Of a stretch of DNA of 64,000 bases, positions 53,707 to 63,819 are shown piece after piece. Origin of the DNA: Providencia rettgeri. GTDB taxonomy: Bacteria > Pseudomonadota > Gammaproteobacteria > Enterobacterales > Enterobacteriaceae. The translations under genes were made by a program, and so were the position numbers. How positions within the stretch are numbered: the stretch's first letter is position 1; each line of letters opens with the position of its first letter. The notes beneath the pieces are model-generated. The model searched no databases, was not told the DNA's origin, and saw only the letters and a list, made by a program, of their open reading frames with translations. Location: contig NZ_CP096258.1 of NCBI RefSeq assembly GCF_023205015.1, positions 1,798,001-1,862,000 on the forward strand. The letters are read 5' to 3'.

Positions 53707-55233
53707 TTACTCCTTCACTTGATGAACAACATCAATGACTGAGCCATCACGATAACGCACAACAGCAACGACTTTATCTGTAAATTCAATTGGGTTAGGC
53801 GTTCCAGTGAGTAATTGTGCTCGTTCTCTTAACCAGCTCATTGAAACGGTTTTGATACCTTGGTTTTCAAGTTGCTGTTTTAATTCAGGACGAGCAGGGT
53901 TAACGGTGATCCCATGGTCAGTGACCAAAATATCTACACTTGACCCCGGCGTTACACAAGTGAGCACCTCGTCCACTAAAGTTGGAATGCGTCCACGCAC
54001 CAGAGGAGCAACAATGATAGACAGTTTAGAGGCAACGGCAGTATCGCTATGGCCACCAGAAGCACCACGAATAACCCCATCAGAACCCGTTAACACATTG
54101 ACATTAAAGCGTGTATCGATTTCTAGCGCACTCAGCACAACCACATCAAGCATATCAACAGAGGCACCTTTTGAGTCAAAACAAGCGTATTGATTTGCAC
54201 TGATTTCAATGTGATTTGGGTTGCGAGCGAGCGACTCAGCCGCTGCTTTATCGAAGCTTTGAACGTCTAATAATTTGCGAATTAAGCCTTTTTCATGCAA
54301 GTCAACAATGGTTGATGTAATGCCACCTAAAGCAAATCCCGCAGTAATATTATGGCGTCTCATTTTATCTTCAAGGAAACGAGTCACGGCAAGAGAAGCA
54401 CCACCCGTGCCGGTTTGTAGTGAAAAACCCTCTTTGAAGTAGCCCGACTTTTCGATCACATCAGCGGCAGTACGTGCGATCAGAAGTTCACGAGGGTTTG
54501 ATGTCATGCGAGTCGCATCAGCCCCGATTTTATCTGCATCACCCACGCGTTTAACTTTGACGATATAATCGACTTCATCTTGTTTAATACTGGAAGGGTT
54601 ATGAGGGTAATCTAATACTTCCTCAGTCAGCATCACCACTTTTTTTGCGGTTTCAGCATCAATTTTGGCGTAACCTAACGAACCACAGCAGGCTGTTCCT
54701 GTATATCCGTTTGCATTACCGTATTCATCACATGATGGGACGCCAATAAAGGCCACATCAATAACGAGTTCACCATTATGAATTAGATTGGCTCTTCCTC
54801 CATGTGAATGGATTTGTACAGGTTCTTCTAATTCACCCCGTGAAACAGCTTCAGCGAGTGGACCCCGGATACCTGAAGTATAAATTTTACGAATAACGCC
54901 ATGACGAATATGATCAACAAGAGGTGAGTGGCAAGCACTTAATGAACTGGATGCAAGTGTTAAGTTGCGAAAGCCCATTTCTGCAATAACTTGTATCACC
55001 ATGTTGACGGTAAGATCGCCGCCACGGAAGGCGTGATGGAAAGAAATTGTCATGCCGTCTTTAAGGCCAGAACGACGAATAGCGACTTGTAAATCATCAC
55101 ACAATTTGCGGTTTCTCGGTTTTTGCACTTGCTGCTGCACTTTACCGATATCTTTGAATTCACGTAGTACATCATCAGTACTTGGTTGTAAGTAGGCTGA
55201 TACGCGAGCCTGGCGCTGAGTATTATTTGTCAT
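53707..55233 (-). CDS. citF: Citrate lyase alpha subunit CitF (citrate:acetyl-ACP transferase)
   Basis: Exchanges acetyl for citryl on the CitD prosthetic group. 508 aa from the ATG at 55233 (GAGG upstream), matching E. coli length; the open frame extends to 55314 into citE but is not used. Conserved segments: SFHHAFRGGDLTVNMV, GGRANLIHNGELVIDVAFIG (20 residues) and the C-terminal TDHGITVNPARPEL. Ten bp after citE. Confidence 0.96.
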   Translation of the reverse strand: MTNNTQRQARVSAYLQPSTDDVLREFKDIGKVQQQVQKPRNRKLCDDLQVAIRRSGLKDGMTISFHHAFRGGDLTVNMVIQVIAEMGFRNLTLASSSLSACHSPLVDHIRHGVIRKIYTSGIRGPLAEAVSRGELEEPVQIHSHGGRANLIHNGELVIDVAFIGVPSCDEYGNANGYTGTACCGSLGYAKIDAETAKKVVMLTEEVLDYPHNPSSIKQDEVDYIVKVKRVGDADKIGADATRMTSNPRELLIARTAADVIEKSGYFKEGFSLQTGTGGASLAVTRFLEDKMRRHNITAGFALGGITSTIVDLHEKGLIRKLLDVQSFDKAAAESLARNPNHIEISANQYACFDSKGASVDMLDVVVLSALEIDTRFNVNVLTGSDGVIRGASGGHSDTAVASKLSIIVAPLVRGRIPTLVDEVLTCVTPGSSVDILVTDHGITVNPARPELKQQLENQGIKTVSMSWLRERAQLLTGTPNPIEFTDKVVAVVRYRDGSVIDVVHQVKE

Positions 55234-55243
55234 TTTTATTGCC

Positions 55244-56140
55244 TCACTCTTCCCTAATTCCTGATAATGCTGCTCGTGATAACACGAGACGAGCTCTGTC
55301 AATAACTGGGCCATCGACCATTTTTCCGTTCAATGAAACTACGCCTTTACCTTCAAGGGCTGCGGCATCAGCAGCTTCTACAACACGCTGCGCATGGTCG
55401 ACTTCTTTTTGAGTTGGTGCATATAAATTATGAAGTAACTCAATCTGTCTTGGGTTAATTAATGATTTGCCATCAAAGCCGAGTTGTTTAATGTGAGCGG
55501 CTTCGCGTAGGAAACCTTCTTCATTATTCGCATCAGAATAAACGGTATCAAATGCTTGAATACCAGCTGAACGAGCGGCTTGTAAAATGGCGCACCGAGC
55601 ATAGAGGAGTTCTACGCCGTCTGGAGACCGCTCGGTGCGCAAATTGCGGACATAGTCCTCGGCACCTAATGCGATGCCTATAAGTCTTGGTGATGAATGA
55701 GCAATATTCACTGCTTGAGTGATGCCCATTGGTGATTCGATAGCCGCTAACAACCCTGTACTACCTTCTTCACGGCCACAACTTTTTTCTATACGTAAGA
55801 TTTCACTTTCAATATCAATCACATCTTGCGCAGTATCTGTTTTAGGAAGACGGACGACTTTCGCACCACCACGAACAACGGCTTCAAGGTCAGCAACACC
55901 AAAGGCGGAATCTAATGCATTGACCCGTACAATGGTTTCAATATCTTGATAAAGTGGATGTTGCAATGCATGGTAAACCAAGCGACGAGCCGTGTCTTTT
56001 TCGCGTAAAGTGACCGAGTCCTCAAGGTCAAACATTAAAGCATCGGCTTTATAAATAAAGGAATTACTCAACATCGCTGCATTGGAACCGGGAACAAACA
56101 GCATACTTCTGCGTGTACGTGATTTTTGTTCTGGAGTCAT
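55244..56140 (-). CDS. citE: Citrate lyase beta subunit CitE (citryl-ACP lyase)
   Basis: Cleaves citryl-ACP to oxaloacetate and acetyl-ACP. 298 aa, HpcH/HpaI-like TIM barrel: [14 protein letters not shown] at the N-terminus, the metal-binding MFDLEDSV (near 36), [14 protein letters not shown] (near 135) and [14 protein letters not shown] (near 160). TAATG overlap with citD. Confidence 0.97.
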   Translation of the reverse strand: MTPEQKSRTRRSMLFVPGSNAAMLSNSFIYKADALMFDLEDSVTLREKDTARRLVYHALQHPLYQDIETIVRVNALDSAFGVADLEAVVRGGAKVVRLPKTDTAQDVIDIESEILRIEKSCGREEGSTGLLAAIESPMGITQAVNIAHSSPRLIGIALGAEDYVRNLRTERSPDGVELLYARCAILQAARSAGIQAFDTVYSDANNEEGFLREAAHIKQLGFDGKSLINPRQIELLHNLYAPTQKEVDHAQRVVEAADAAALEGKGVVSLNGKMVDGPVIDRARLVLSRAALSGIREE

Positions 56141-56436
56141 TATTTATCCTCCCAAGGCAGATAGTCGATATCACAGGCGCGAGCCAATAAGGCTTCTAAA
56201 CGCGCTTTAAGTACGCATTCCAGTGCACCTTTATCATCTACAATGATTTGTGCCCCTTGAATATCATGCAGCTGAATCATTTCTTGTACGATTTTTGCGA
56301 TAGCATCTCCAAACTGTTTTTCAACGCTACTGGTAATTTGTATTGAGACCTCTTGAGTGTCTTCTAGCGGCTCTATGCGAACCATGACATCACTTGATTC
56401 AAGTGTGCCAGCTACTGCTGCGTGTTTTATCTTCAT
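56140..56436 (-). CDS. citD: Citrate lyase acyl carrier protein CitD (gamma subunit)
   Basis: A 98-residue carrier of the triphosphoribosyl-dephospho-CoA group. The modified serine lies in the conserved [15 protein letters not shown] (serine near residue 14). The C-terminal half contains [25 protein letters not shown] overlap with citC (56433-56436) and TAATG overlap with citE. Confidence 0.96.
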   Translation of the reverse strand: MKIKHAAVAGTLESSDVMVRIEPLEDTQEVSIQITSSVEKQFGDAIAKIVQEMIQLHDIQGAQIIVDDKGALECVLKARLEALLARACDIDYLPWEDK

Positions 56437-57509
56437 ATTTCACCTATGACTAATTCAGAACTTTCGGTGTGGCTTTGAGCTGATGCGATTTGGTTAGCAA
56501 CCATTTCTTGCAAATATTGATAGGTTGCCTCAGGCACAATCGGCTTAATTGCCACAAGATCTTTTTTAGCGAGCAATCGTCTAACTTGTGAGGCAGAAAC
56601 TGCCGTTCCATTGATGATTGTTCGCGGAAATTCAACGAGTTCTATAGGTGGAAAATTCATAGCATCGGTTTTTAACCAAAAGCGCATGTCTTGGTTATAT
56701 TGGTTGGTGACTTGGCAAAAAGGTTCCGAACCTACGAATCGATGGGTTATCCCCAGAGCAGGGGCGATATATTGGCGAAATATCTTAATGTCTATTTCGG
56801 TGTAACAGTTATTGGCAACCGTTTTGTCTTTAATAAAGTAGCAAGGAAACGTCGCTCGAGAAATAATGTATTCGGAGCCTTTATGAATAGTGAGGTTTTC
56901 TATTCCTTTTGTCCCTGCTTCGATTAAATTTAATCTCACTTTATAAGGAAAACGCGATGTATCTTCTTTGACAACAAATAGGTGTAGCCAGTCACAGGCC
57001 TTCGCGGCTTGCTCGATTAAATAGCGATGGCCAAGGGTGAAGGGATTGGCATTCATGACGATTGCACCAATCTTTTTGCCTTCTTTACGTTGTGCTTTTA
57101 AACTTTCGATATAACGCTTTAGATAACAACAACTGTTCTCCATCAACACCATAATATCAGGAACGGCGGCAATGGTATGAAAACCACATTGTTGAAATAA
57201 GCTTTCATTTTGGAATTTGGTATAAATAAATAAATGCGTTGTATTATTTTCGTAAGCAAGATTAACCAGTTCTGTTGCTAATTTTAATGCAAGCCCTTCA
57301 CCTCGAGCATCATCACTGATAGCAACGCATTTAATAACATTTTTTGCTAAACCACCACACGCAATTAATTTTTCATTGCGAGAAATCGTAATAAAAACGT
57401 CAATACTTGAATCAAGCTCTAAGTCGTTTTCCTTTAAAAACTGAGTTATTTCAGCAAGTTTCCTGTTCTCATGACGTTTTACTTGGTTAAACGTTATGTT
57501 TTCGAACAT
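56433..57509 (-). CDS. citC: [Citrate lyase] ligase CitC
   Basis: Activates citrate lyase by acetylating its prosthetic group with acetate and ATP. 358 aa from the ATG at 57509 (AGGA at 8 bp; the frame begins at 57524). An N-terminal GNAT-like domain (about 1-110; [18 protein letters not shown]) precedes a nucleotidyltransferase domain starting [20 protein letters not shown] (near 147) with the HxGH-like TLGHRY. First gene of the leftward cit operon. Confidence 0.96.
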   Translation of the reverse strand: MFENITFNQVKRHENRKLAEITQFLKENDLELDSSIDVFITISRNEKLIACGGLAKNVIKCVAISDDARGEGLALKLATELVNLAYENNTTHLFIYTKFQNESLFQQCGFHTIAAVPDIMVLMENSCCYLKRYIESLKAQRKEGKKIGAIVMNANPFTLGHRYLIEQAAKACDWLHLFVVKEDTSRFPYKVRLNLIEAGTKGIENLTIHKGSEYIISRATFPCYFIKDKTVANNCYTEIDIKIFRQYIAPALGITHRFVGSEPFCQVTNQYNQDMRFWLKTDAMNFPPIELVEFPRTIINGTAVSASQVRRLLAKKDLVAIKPIVPEATYQYLQEMVANQIASAQSHTESSELVIGEI

Positions 57510-57877
57510 AATAGTATCCTGCATCTCATTTAGAGATGTTTTTAAAATGTTGCTAATGTTAAAGTTAATTAAATAAATTCTCTTTCGTTATTCTTATAAT
57601 AATAAATAGATTTTCTTATTTAATTACCCTCTTTGATATTTATATTAAAGGTACTGTATTTAATATATTTGACCTATTTCATGTTTCTCAAATGAGATTG
57701 TATTTGTTTAATGGTTTTAAAGTTTTTAATTATTTGATAAGTTTTTTATTGCTTGGTTTTAATGTGTTTAATTATTAATATGTGTATTATAACTTTGGCT
57801 TGAATCCGATTTATCGGTTATCCTACCATTTCTGAGTTAACAAAATTTTTACTTTTCAGCCAGTAACGAGATATAAC
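57510..57877. promoter_or_regulatory. Divergent citC / citA control region
   Basis: A 368-bp AT-rich gap between the citrate lyase operon and the citAB sensor pair. In Klebsiella and E. coli the equivalent gap carries CitB/DpiA and CRP sites. I see no exact consensus to mark. Confidence 0.5.
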
Positions 57878-59506
57878 ATGAAAAAAGAATATGCACTCTC
57901 TTCATTGAAAAAAGTAAATTCAGTTTCATTTTCAGTACGAGTATTTTTTCTGTTATTGATAGTTTCTGTTTTTTTAACTCTCGGGTTGGGTAAGTACTTT
58001 ACAGATACAGCTGAAAATCGATTAATTGCGAACATTCAATCATTGGCGATGAGCCAAGCAAAGTTAATTGCTTCTATTGATGGTGTTGTGCAATCAGTAA
58101 AGAATAGAGATATTCCTAGGCTGAAAGTTATTGCCGATAAACTAAACCAAGATTCTAACTACGATTATGTGGTTATTGGTGATGAAAAATCAATTCGTCT
58201 ATATCACCCAAATAGCCAAAAAATTGGTTTTCAAATGCAATGGAACAAGCCTGGAGCTTTAGAGAAAGGGGAAAGCTATTTCATTAATGGTGAAGGATCA
58301 ATGGGAAATGCGGTTAGAGCAAAGACACCTATTTTTGATGAACAAGGCAAAGTGATTGGTGTTGTGTCCATTGGCTACCTATCCAACAAAATAGATACAT
58401 CACTCAGTGAGTTGTTTGTACAGACAGGCGCTACTTTTTTGGGAATACTGGTTATATTGCTCTTCTTATCGTGGGCATTTTCACGTTTAATTCAAAAGCA
58501 AATGTTGGGTATGGAGCCTGAAGAAATAACCCAATTAGTTTTAGTGCAAAAAGGGATATTTGACGCTGTTTTTGAAGGTATTATTGCAGTAAATACTCAA
58601 GGGCAAATAATTAATATTAATTCTAACGCTCGGAAAATGTTATCTCTAAGTAAGCCATTGGGCCAGTTAACGGGAAGCTTTGTGTCGGAGCATATTTCGC
58701 CAACTGATTTTTTTATGACCGATATTGAAACGACCAAGCATGACGTAATCTGTGAGTTTAATGGCCTAAATGTGATTGCAAGCCGTGTGGCGATTCGTGA
58801 TGAAGAACATCTTGTGGGAGCGGTTATTAGCTTCCGTAGCCAAAATGATATTGAATCGCTAAACTCACAGTTGACTCAAGTTCGTCAATATATAGAGAGT
58901 TTACGGACTTTACGACACGAACACCTTAATTGGATGTCAACACTTAGTGGATTATTGCAAATGAAAGAATATGACCAAGCATTGGCACTGATTAAAGGCG
59001 AATCAGAATCTCAGCAGCAATTAATTGATACACTTCGTGGGCAGTTTTTTGATAAGCAAGTTGCGGGTTTATTATTTGGTAAGTACCACCGAGCCAAAGA
59101 ATTAGGGTTAAAATTAAAATTTACTGAGGGTAGTCAGTTACATGAACTGCCTGATTCCTTAAATGGTACTGAATTTTGTGCCATATTGGGTAATCTACTC
59201 GATAATGCGTTTGAAGCAAGCTTGAAAAATAATCAGGGTAATAAACAAGTGGAATTATACCTTTCTGACGAAGGAAAGGAGATTGTTATTGAAGTTGCGG
59301 ATCAAGGGTGTGGTTTCCCGCCAGAAATTCAAAGTAAATGGTTCGAGCGCGGTGTGACAACCAAAACAGATGTAACTGATGACCATGGTATCGGGCTCTA
59401 TCTTGTTGCGTCTTATGTTAAACGCTGTAATGGTGCGGTTCTTATTGAAGAAAATCAACCGCATGGTACAGTATTTTCAATATTTATTCCGAAAGTGAAG
59501 ATATAA
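57878..59506 (+). CDS. citA: Citrate sensor histidine kinase CitA (DpiB)
   Basis: A 542-residue membrane sensor of the CitA/DcuS family. One hydrophobic helix near 20-38, a periplasmic PAS (PASP) domain to about 175 (VVIGDEKSIRLYHPNSQKIG; GNAVRAKTPIFDEQGKVIG), a second helix near 182-203, a cytoplasmic PAS (about 220-330), then the kinase with H-box TLRHEHLNWMSTLSGLLQM (His near 349-350), N-box NLLDNAFEAS and G-boxes DQGCGFP and DDHGIGLYLV. It would sense external citrate and phosphorylate CitB. Confidence 0.95.
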   Translation: MKKEYALSSLKKVNSVSFSVRVFFLLLIVSVFLTLGLGKYFTDTAENRLIANIQSLAMSQAKLIASIDGVVQSVKNRDIPRLKVIADKLNQDSNYDYVVIGDEKSIRLYHPNSQKIGFQMQWNKPGALEKGESYFINGEGSMGNAVRAKTPIFDEQGKVIGVVSIGYLSNKIDTSLSELFVQTGATFLGILVILLFLSWAFSRLIQKQMLGMEPEEITQLVLVQKGIFDAVFEGIIAVNTQGQIININSNARKMLSLSKPLGQLTGSFVSEHISPTDFFMTDIETTKHDVICEFNGLNVIASRVAIRDEEHLVGAVISFRSQNDIESLNSQLTQVRQYIESLRTLRHEHLNWMSTLSGLLQMKEYDQALALIKGESESQQQLIDTLRGQFFDKQVAGLLFGKYHRAKELGLKLKFTEGSQLHELPDSLNGTEFCAILGNLLDNAFEASLKNNQGNKQVELYLSDEGKEIVIEVADQGCGFPPEIQSKWFERGVTTKTDVTDDHGIGLYLVASYVKRCNGAVLIEENQPHGTVFSIFIPKVKI

Positions 59507-59507
59507 A

Positions 59508-60188
59508 ATGATTAAGATAAAAATCCTCATTGTGGAAGATGAGTTGCTGCTTGCCGAAATGCACAGTGAATATATAAAAGCCTATCCTGCATGTGACAAA
59601 GTTTGGCTTGCAGGTAATCTTGCCGAAGCAAGAAAAATGGTTGAATACATGAAACCACACCTGATCTTGCTAGATAATTATCTACCTGATGGAAAAGGCA
59701 TTGATTTGGTTCACGAATTAATACAAGAAAGAAATAATGCAGACATTGTATTTACTACAGCTGCAAGTGATATGGATACCGTCTCTGAAGCGATCCGTTT
59801 AGGCGTTTTTGATTATTTGGTGAAGCCGATTGCCTACGAGCGCTTAGGACAAACATTAGATAGATATATTCAACGTAAATCTGTTGTACAGGAAAATAGC
59901 AAAACGAATCAAAGTAAAATTGATGATATGTTTAATACTTATGCACGTGGGGAATCTAAGGAAGAACTTCCAACAGGTATTGATATTATTACCCTTGAAA
60001 AAATACTCGCGTTGTTTACTGAACCTGATGTGCAATATACGGCGGAAAGTATTGCTGAAACAATCAAACTTAGTCGCACTACAGCAAGACGTTATTTGGA
60101 ATATTGTTTAGCGAAAGATAAAATTGAAGCCGAAATTGAGTATGGTAAAGTTGGCCGACCGCAACGGATTTACCGTGCCAAGTTGTGA
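59508..60188 (+). CDS. citB: Response regulator CitB (DpiA)
   Basis: 226 aa. Receiver domain with acidic ILIVEDE (near 6-12), phospho-acceptor aspartate in PHLILLDNYLPDG (near residue 56), and conserved threonine and lysine (FTTAA, YLVKP). The C-terminal HTH (SIAETIKLSRTTARRYLEYC near 184-203) is of the CitB/DcuR type. It starts one base after the citA stop. Expected to activate citCDEFXG and transporter genes in response to citrate. Confidence 0.95.
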   Translation: MIKIKILIVEDELLLAEMHSEYIKAYPACDKVWLAGNLAEARKMVEYMKPHLILLDNYLPDGKGIDLVHELIQERNNADIVFTTAASDMDTVSEAIRLGVFDYLVKPIAYERLGQTLDRYIQRKSVVQENSKTNQSKIDDMFNTYARGESKEELPTGIDIITLEKILALFTEPDVQYTAESIAETIKLSRTTARRYLEYCLAKDKIEAEIEYGKVGRPQRIYRAKL

Positions 60189-60222
60189 GCGATTGAATTA
60201 ATAGTATATGTCGACAGACACC

Positions 60223-60246
60223 CTGCATTGGTTATAAACAATGCAG
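60223..60246 (+). terminator. citAB terminator
   Basis: Perfect 8-bp stem CTGCATTG / CAATGCAG, 8-nt loop, then ATTTTCTTT. Confidence 0.75.
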
Positions 60247-60301
60247 ATTTTCTTTATCTTACTTATATCAGTGCTACAACAGTAAGTTGGAAAAATAGCG
60301 T

Positions 60302-61330
60302 TTATTGTTGCTGATTTTCTAAAATTAACACTTTCTTTTCAGCTCTCTCATGGCCTTTGGCCGCTGCGAGCTGGTACCAACGTAGGGCTTTTTTATTGTC
60401 AGGTTCAACACCCATGCCATATTGATAGCAAGCCCCGGCGGCATATTGTGCATCGACACTGTTTTGCTGTGCGGCTTTTATAAACCAATGACAGGCTTTC
60501 GCTTGGTCAGCCTTGATACCATCGCCGCGCGCATAGATAAGCGCGACATTAAATTGAGCCGACACTTCACCTTGTTCAGCCGCTTGGGTTAGCCACTTTA
60601 TGGCGGATTGGGTATCTTTTTTAGTGCCCTGTCCAGTTAAGTACAACATACCTAAGCTATTCTGGGCGGGAGAAAACCCTAATTCTGCGGCGCGGGTAAA
60701 ATATTGAAAGGCGAGAGGGTAGTTTATTTTATCATACATGCCTACTGCAGCTTGATAGCCTAATAGATAGAGTGCTTGAGGGTGGTTTTTCTCAGCGAGA
60801 GTAAGGTATATTGTTTGTGCCTTTTGCGGGTCTTTTGTGACGGCTTTTCCCTCTTCATACCAATAGGCTAGAGTGAGCATCGCAGGTTGAAAATGTTGTT
60901 CAGCCGCTTTTTTTAGCCATTGCTCAGCTTCTTCTGGGTTTTTCTCTAATAAATTATCAAGGCCGTGTAGGGTGTATTCGGCCATATTCATCTGGCCAAT
61001 AGGGTCGCCATTTTCGGCAGCGGTTTTCATCCAATACAACATTTGTTTTTCATCGAGCGTAACGCCAGTTCCTTGCTGGTACATCAAACCAAGGTTAATT
61101 TGAGCTTTTGTAAACCCTTGATCAGCAGAGAGAAGGTACCAGTGTAACGCTTGGTCAAATTGATGATGCGACTGATAAAACATGCCTAAGTTAAATTGAG
61201 CTTCAGCTTGCCCTTGTTCTGCAAGTGTGATTAACGCTTTTTCATTGATGAGTGGCGTGGCCTCTTCTGCGAAAGCCTGGGGGAGAAATACGTTAATAAA
61301 GATAAAAAATAATAAAAATATTTTTTTCAC
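60302..61330 (-). CDS. Sel1-repeat (SLR/TPR-like) periplasmic protein
   Basis: 342 aa from a GTG at 61330 with AAGGA at 6 bp spacing; the open frame goes back to a TTG at 61357 that lacks one. A signal peptide (VKKIFLLFFIFINVFLPQAFA, cut after about residue 20) precedes about eight Sel1-like repeats of 36 residues (patterns such as AQINLGLMYQQGTGV and AQNSLGMLYLTGQGTKKD). These form helical solenoids for protein-protein contacts. The partner is unknown. Convergent with citB. Confidence 0.87.
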   Translation of the reverse strand: MKKIFLLFFIFINVFLPQAFAEEATPLINEKALITLAEQGQAEAQFNLGMFYQSHHQFDQALHWYLLSADQGFTKAQINLGLMYQQGTGVTLDEKQMLYWMKTAAENGDPIGQMNMAEYTLHGLDNLLEKNPEEAEQWLKKAAEQHFQPAMLTLAYWYEEGKAVTKDPQKAQTIYLTLAEKNHPQALYLLGYQAAVGMYDKINYPLAFQYFTRAAELGFSPAQNSLGMLYLTGQGTKKDTQSAIKWLTQAAEQGEVSAQFNVALIYARGDGIKADQAKACHWFIKAAQQNSVDAQYAAGACYQYGMGVEPDNKKALRWYQLAAAKGHERAEKKVLILENQQQ

Positions 61331-61420
61331 ATGACATCCTTTCGACTGAGCGCTCAATGGCTAAGTTATCTTGTTAGGTAAGTTCCTGCAACGATAGATA
61401 GATATTTTATATTAATTCTA

Positions 61421-61555
61421 CTAAATCAAATGGTTAATTATTGCTATTAGCACATTGGGCAAAAAGACATAAAAAATTTTTAAAAAAGAGGAACTTTTCC
61501 CGTTATAACCACTCTTATTAATATCTATATACTGTTTGCTTGCGTAAACATTCAT
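61421..61555 (-). CDS. Possible small membrane protein, 44 aa
   Basis: From the ATG at 61555, preceded by GAGGG at 7 bp, the product is a polar N-terminus (MNVYASKQYIDINKSG) followed by a hydrophobic C-terminal helix (FLKIFYVFLPNVLIAIINHL). The ribosome-binding site and layout suit a small tail-anchored protein. A longer frame begins at 61606. The region is AT-rich, so chance is not excluded. Confidence 0.35.
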   Translation of the reverse strand: MNVYASKQYIDINKSGYNGKSSSFLKIFYVFLPNVLIAIINHLI

Positions 61556-61659
61556 ATATTTACCCTCATCATTCATTTCTTTACACGAAGTAATGTAATA
61601 ATGCACCTACGTAGTGATAGTTTGAATTTAGCAAAAGATCCTTGAGTAGAATGCATTAT

Positions 61660-61686
61660 GCCCAGTTTATTACTGGGCTTTTTTTT
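61660..61686 (+). terminator. Orphan intrinsic terminator
   Basis: Perfect 7-bp stem GCCCAGT / ACTGGGC, loop TTATT, eight T. No plus-strand gene precedes it within 1.4 kb, so it may end a small RNA beginning somewhere in 61560-61640. Confidence 0.75.
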
Positions 61687-62278
61687 ATCCAAAATTCCCG
61701 TTTGAATGCTTCTTCAGCGACATCTTCTAACGTCTTTCCTACCAATAAAAGTAAAAAATAGAATTACCTTGAAATGGATATTTTTAGCTTTCCATAACCT
61801 ATACAGCAATAAATCATAGTGTGATAAATAGCGGCATTATAATTTCAATACAGTACAATATTCTTAACATTTAACGAACAAATGATTAATTAGTAATCGA
61901 TGATAATTTGGTGGTTTTGTAAAAAATTGAAGTAAATCACGATTAAATTTAATTGATGTAGTAATTAATACTAGCTAATTCTTTAATTTTGGTGCATAAA
62001 TAACGTATATGGCTTAATTGATTATTGGGTTCTTTGCGGGTTATCTGCCAGTTAATGTTGAATAAATAATCAAATATGCTTTAACTCATTGAATTTATGT
62101 TTGAGATCCATAAACAAGTCTACACACAGTTTTGTTTGTTTTGAGGTCAGGGAATGATACTCCTCCTACCAAAAGTGAATCTTTTCAACTTTGAATTCTT
62201 GAGACCATAACAATGCGAGAGCGCATAGAGCGTTCCGTGGTTTTTTTGCATATGTACAGGTTGTACTAGAGGTAACTT

Positions 62279-63745
62279 GTGTCCACAACAAATAACAAAG
62301 AGGAAGTTAGTCTTAACGCGTTTAAGCAACCTCGCTCATTCTATCTTATTTTTTCTATCGAACTCTGGGAGCGTTTTGGTTACTACGGTCTTCAAGGGAT
62401 CCTTCCAATATACCTAAGCCAAGTGCTGGGTATGTCAGAAAAAGAATCAATTACACTTTTCTCAGCGTTCGCAGCATTAGTTTATGGCTTTGTTGCCGTA
62501 GGCGGCTGGTTAGGGGATAAAGTCCTCGGAACAAAACGAGTCATTGTTCTTGGAACAATCACTCTGATTGCAGGGTACGCATTTGTTGCTTTCTCAGGGC
62601 ACGATGTGTCGATGGTCTATGTTGGCTTGGCAACCATTGCGGTAGGTAATGGTTTATTTAAAGCGAATCCATCATCACTTTTATCAACCTGTTATGAAAA
62701 AGATGACCCACGGTTAGACGGCGCATTTACCATGTACTACATGGCCGTTAATATTGGTTCATTCTTCTCAATGATTGCAACGCCATGGTTAGCAAAACAT
62801 TATGGTTGGGATGTTGCGTTCTCTCTTAGTGTTGTGGGCCTGATTATCACATTGATTAACTTCTATATGTGTAAGAAATGGGTTTCTCAGCATGGTTCAA
62901 AGCCTGACTTTGCTCCTGTTGTTATTTCAAGGTTAGTTGCTACCGTTGCGGGTGTTATTGCATTAATCGCGATTTCTACATGGTTATTGCATAACCTTGG
63001 TATTGCACGTGCAGCATTAGCGATTATTTCTTTGGGTATTTTAGTTATCTTTATCAAAGAAACATTAGCGCTAAAAGGTACGGCTCGTCGTCGCATGATT
63101 GTTGCATTGATTCTAATGCTTGAAGCGATAGTATTCTTCGTTCTTTATAGCCAAATGCCAACCTCACTAAACTTCTTTGCACTACATAACGTAGAACATG
63201 AAGTTCTTGGTTTTGCTATTGAACCTGCGCAATATCAAGCTCTGAACCCATTATGGATTATGATTGGAAGCCCAATTTTAGCCGCGATTTATAATAAAAT
63301 GGGTGATAACTTACCAATGCCACATAAGTTTGCGATTGGTATGTTGCTATGTTCCGCTGCATTCTTAGTTTTACCTCTAGGCGCTAAATTTGCAAATGAA
63401 GCAGGGATTGTTTCCGTTGAATGGCTGATTATTTGTTACGGTTTCCAAAGTATTGGTGAACTGATGATCTCAGGCCTTGGACTTGCGATGGTGGCTCAGT
63501 TAGTCCCGCAACGTTTAATGGGCTTTATTATGGGGGCATGGTTCCTAACCAACTCAGCAGCTGCATTTATTGCGGGGTATGTCGCCTCAATGGCAGCGGC
63601 ACCTGAAGGTGAACTGACCAGTAAAGTCGAATCTTTGGCCGTGTACAGTGATGTATTCTTGAAGATTGGTGTAGTGACCGGTGTGATTGCAATTTTGATG
63701 GTTTTAACCGCGCCGATGTTAAATCGTATGACACTTGAGCGTTAA
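62279..63745 (+). CDS. dtpA: Dipeptide/tripeptide permease DtpA (POT family)
   Basis: Proton-coupled importer of di- and tripeptides. 488 aa from a GTG at 62279 (AGAGGT, 6 bp spacing). POT landmarks: [20 protein letters not shown] (near 27-46) carrying the ExxER-type motif, the [13 protein letters not shown] loop (near 76), [15 protein letters not shown] (PTR2 signature, near 151) and a C-terminal [17 protein letters not shown]. Twelve core helices plus two in the middle, as in bacterial POT proteins. Sequence is closest to DtpA/DtpB of E. coli. Confidence 0.94.
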   Translation: MSTTNNKEEVSLNAFKQPRSFYLIFSIELWERFGYYGLQGILPIYLSQVLGMSEKESITLFSAFAALVYGFVAVGGWLGDKVLGTKRVIVLGTITLIAGYAFVAFSGHDVSMVYVGLATIAVGNGLFKANPSSLLSTCYEKDDPRLDGAFTMYYMAVNIGSFFSMIATPWLAKHYGWDVAFSLSVVGLIITLINFYMCKKWVSQHGSKPDFAPVVISRLVATVAGVIALIAISTWLLHNLGIARAALAIISLGILVIFIKETLALKGTARRRMIVALILMLEAIVFFVLYSQMPTSLNFFALHNVEHEVLGFAIEPAQYQALNPLWIMIGSPILAAIYNKMGDNLPMPHKFAIGMLLCSAAFLVLPLGAKFANEAGIVSVEWLIICYGFQSIGELMISGLGLAMVAQLVPQRLMGFIMGAWFLTNSAAAFIAGYVASMAAAPEGELTSKVESLAVYSDVFLKIGVVTGVIAILMVLTAPMLNRMTLER

Positions 63746-63766
63746 TTTTTATCTTAAGTTGCAATA

Positions 63767-63794
63767 ATCAAAAGGGCTAATAAGCCCTTTTGAT
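63767..63794. terminator. Bidirectional hairpin after dtpA
   Basis: Perfect 12-bp stem ATCAAAAGGGCT / AGCCCTTTTGAT, loop AATA, between convergent dtpA and the FBPase gene. Confidence 0.85.
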
Positions 63795-63819
63795 ATCGGT
63801 GACATACAGTATTGGTGTA

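Larger units (their letters stand above)
61331..62278. other. Long intergenic region upstream of dtpA
   Basis: About 950 bp with one possible small ORF (61421-61555) and one orphan plus-strand terminator (61660-61686). The last 100 bp before dtpA include inverted GTACA / TGTAC around the ribosome-binding-site region (near 62256-62268) and a GGTTTTTTTG run; this would be the dtpA leader. Confidence 0.5.

Noticed and set aside
55182..55412. Plus-strand frames within the cit operon
   Set aside because: They are antisense to citE and citF, which are full length and conserved.
61657..61760. Short minus-strand frame reading VGKTLEDVAEEAFKREF
   Set aside because: It looks protein-like but is only about 29 codons from a TTG, and its end coincides with the strong terminator hairpin; not enough to call a gene or remnant.
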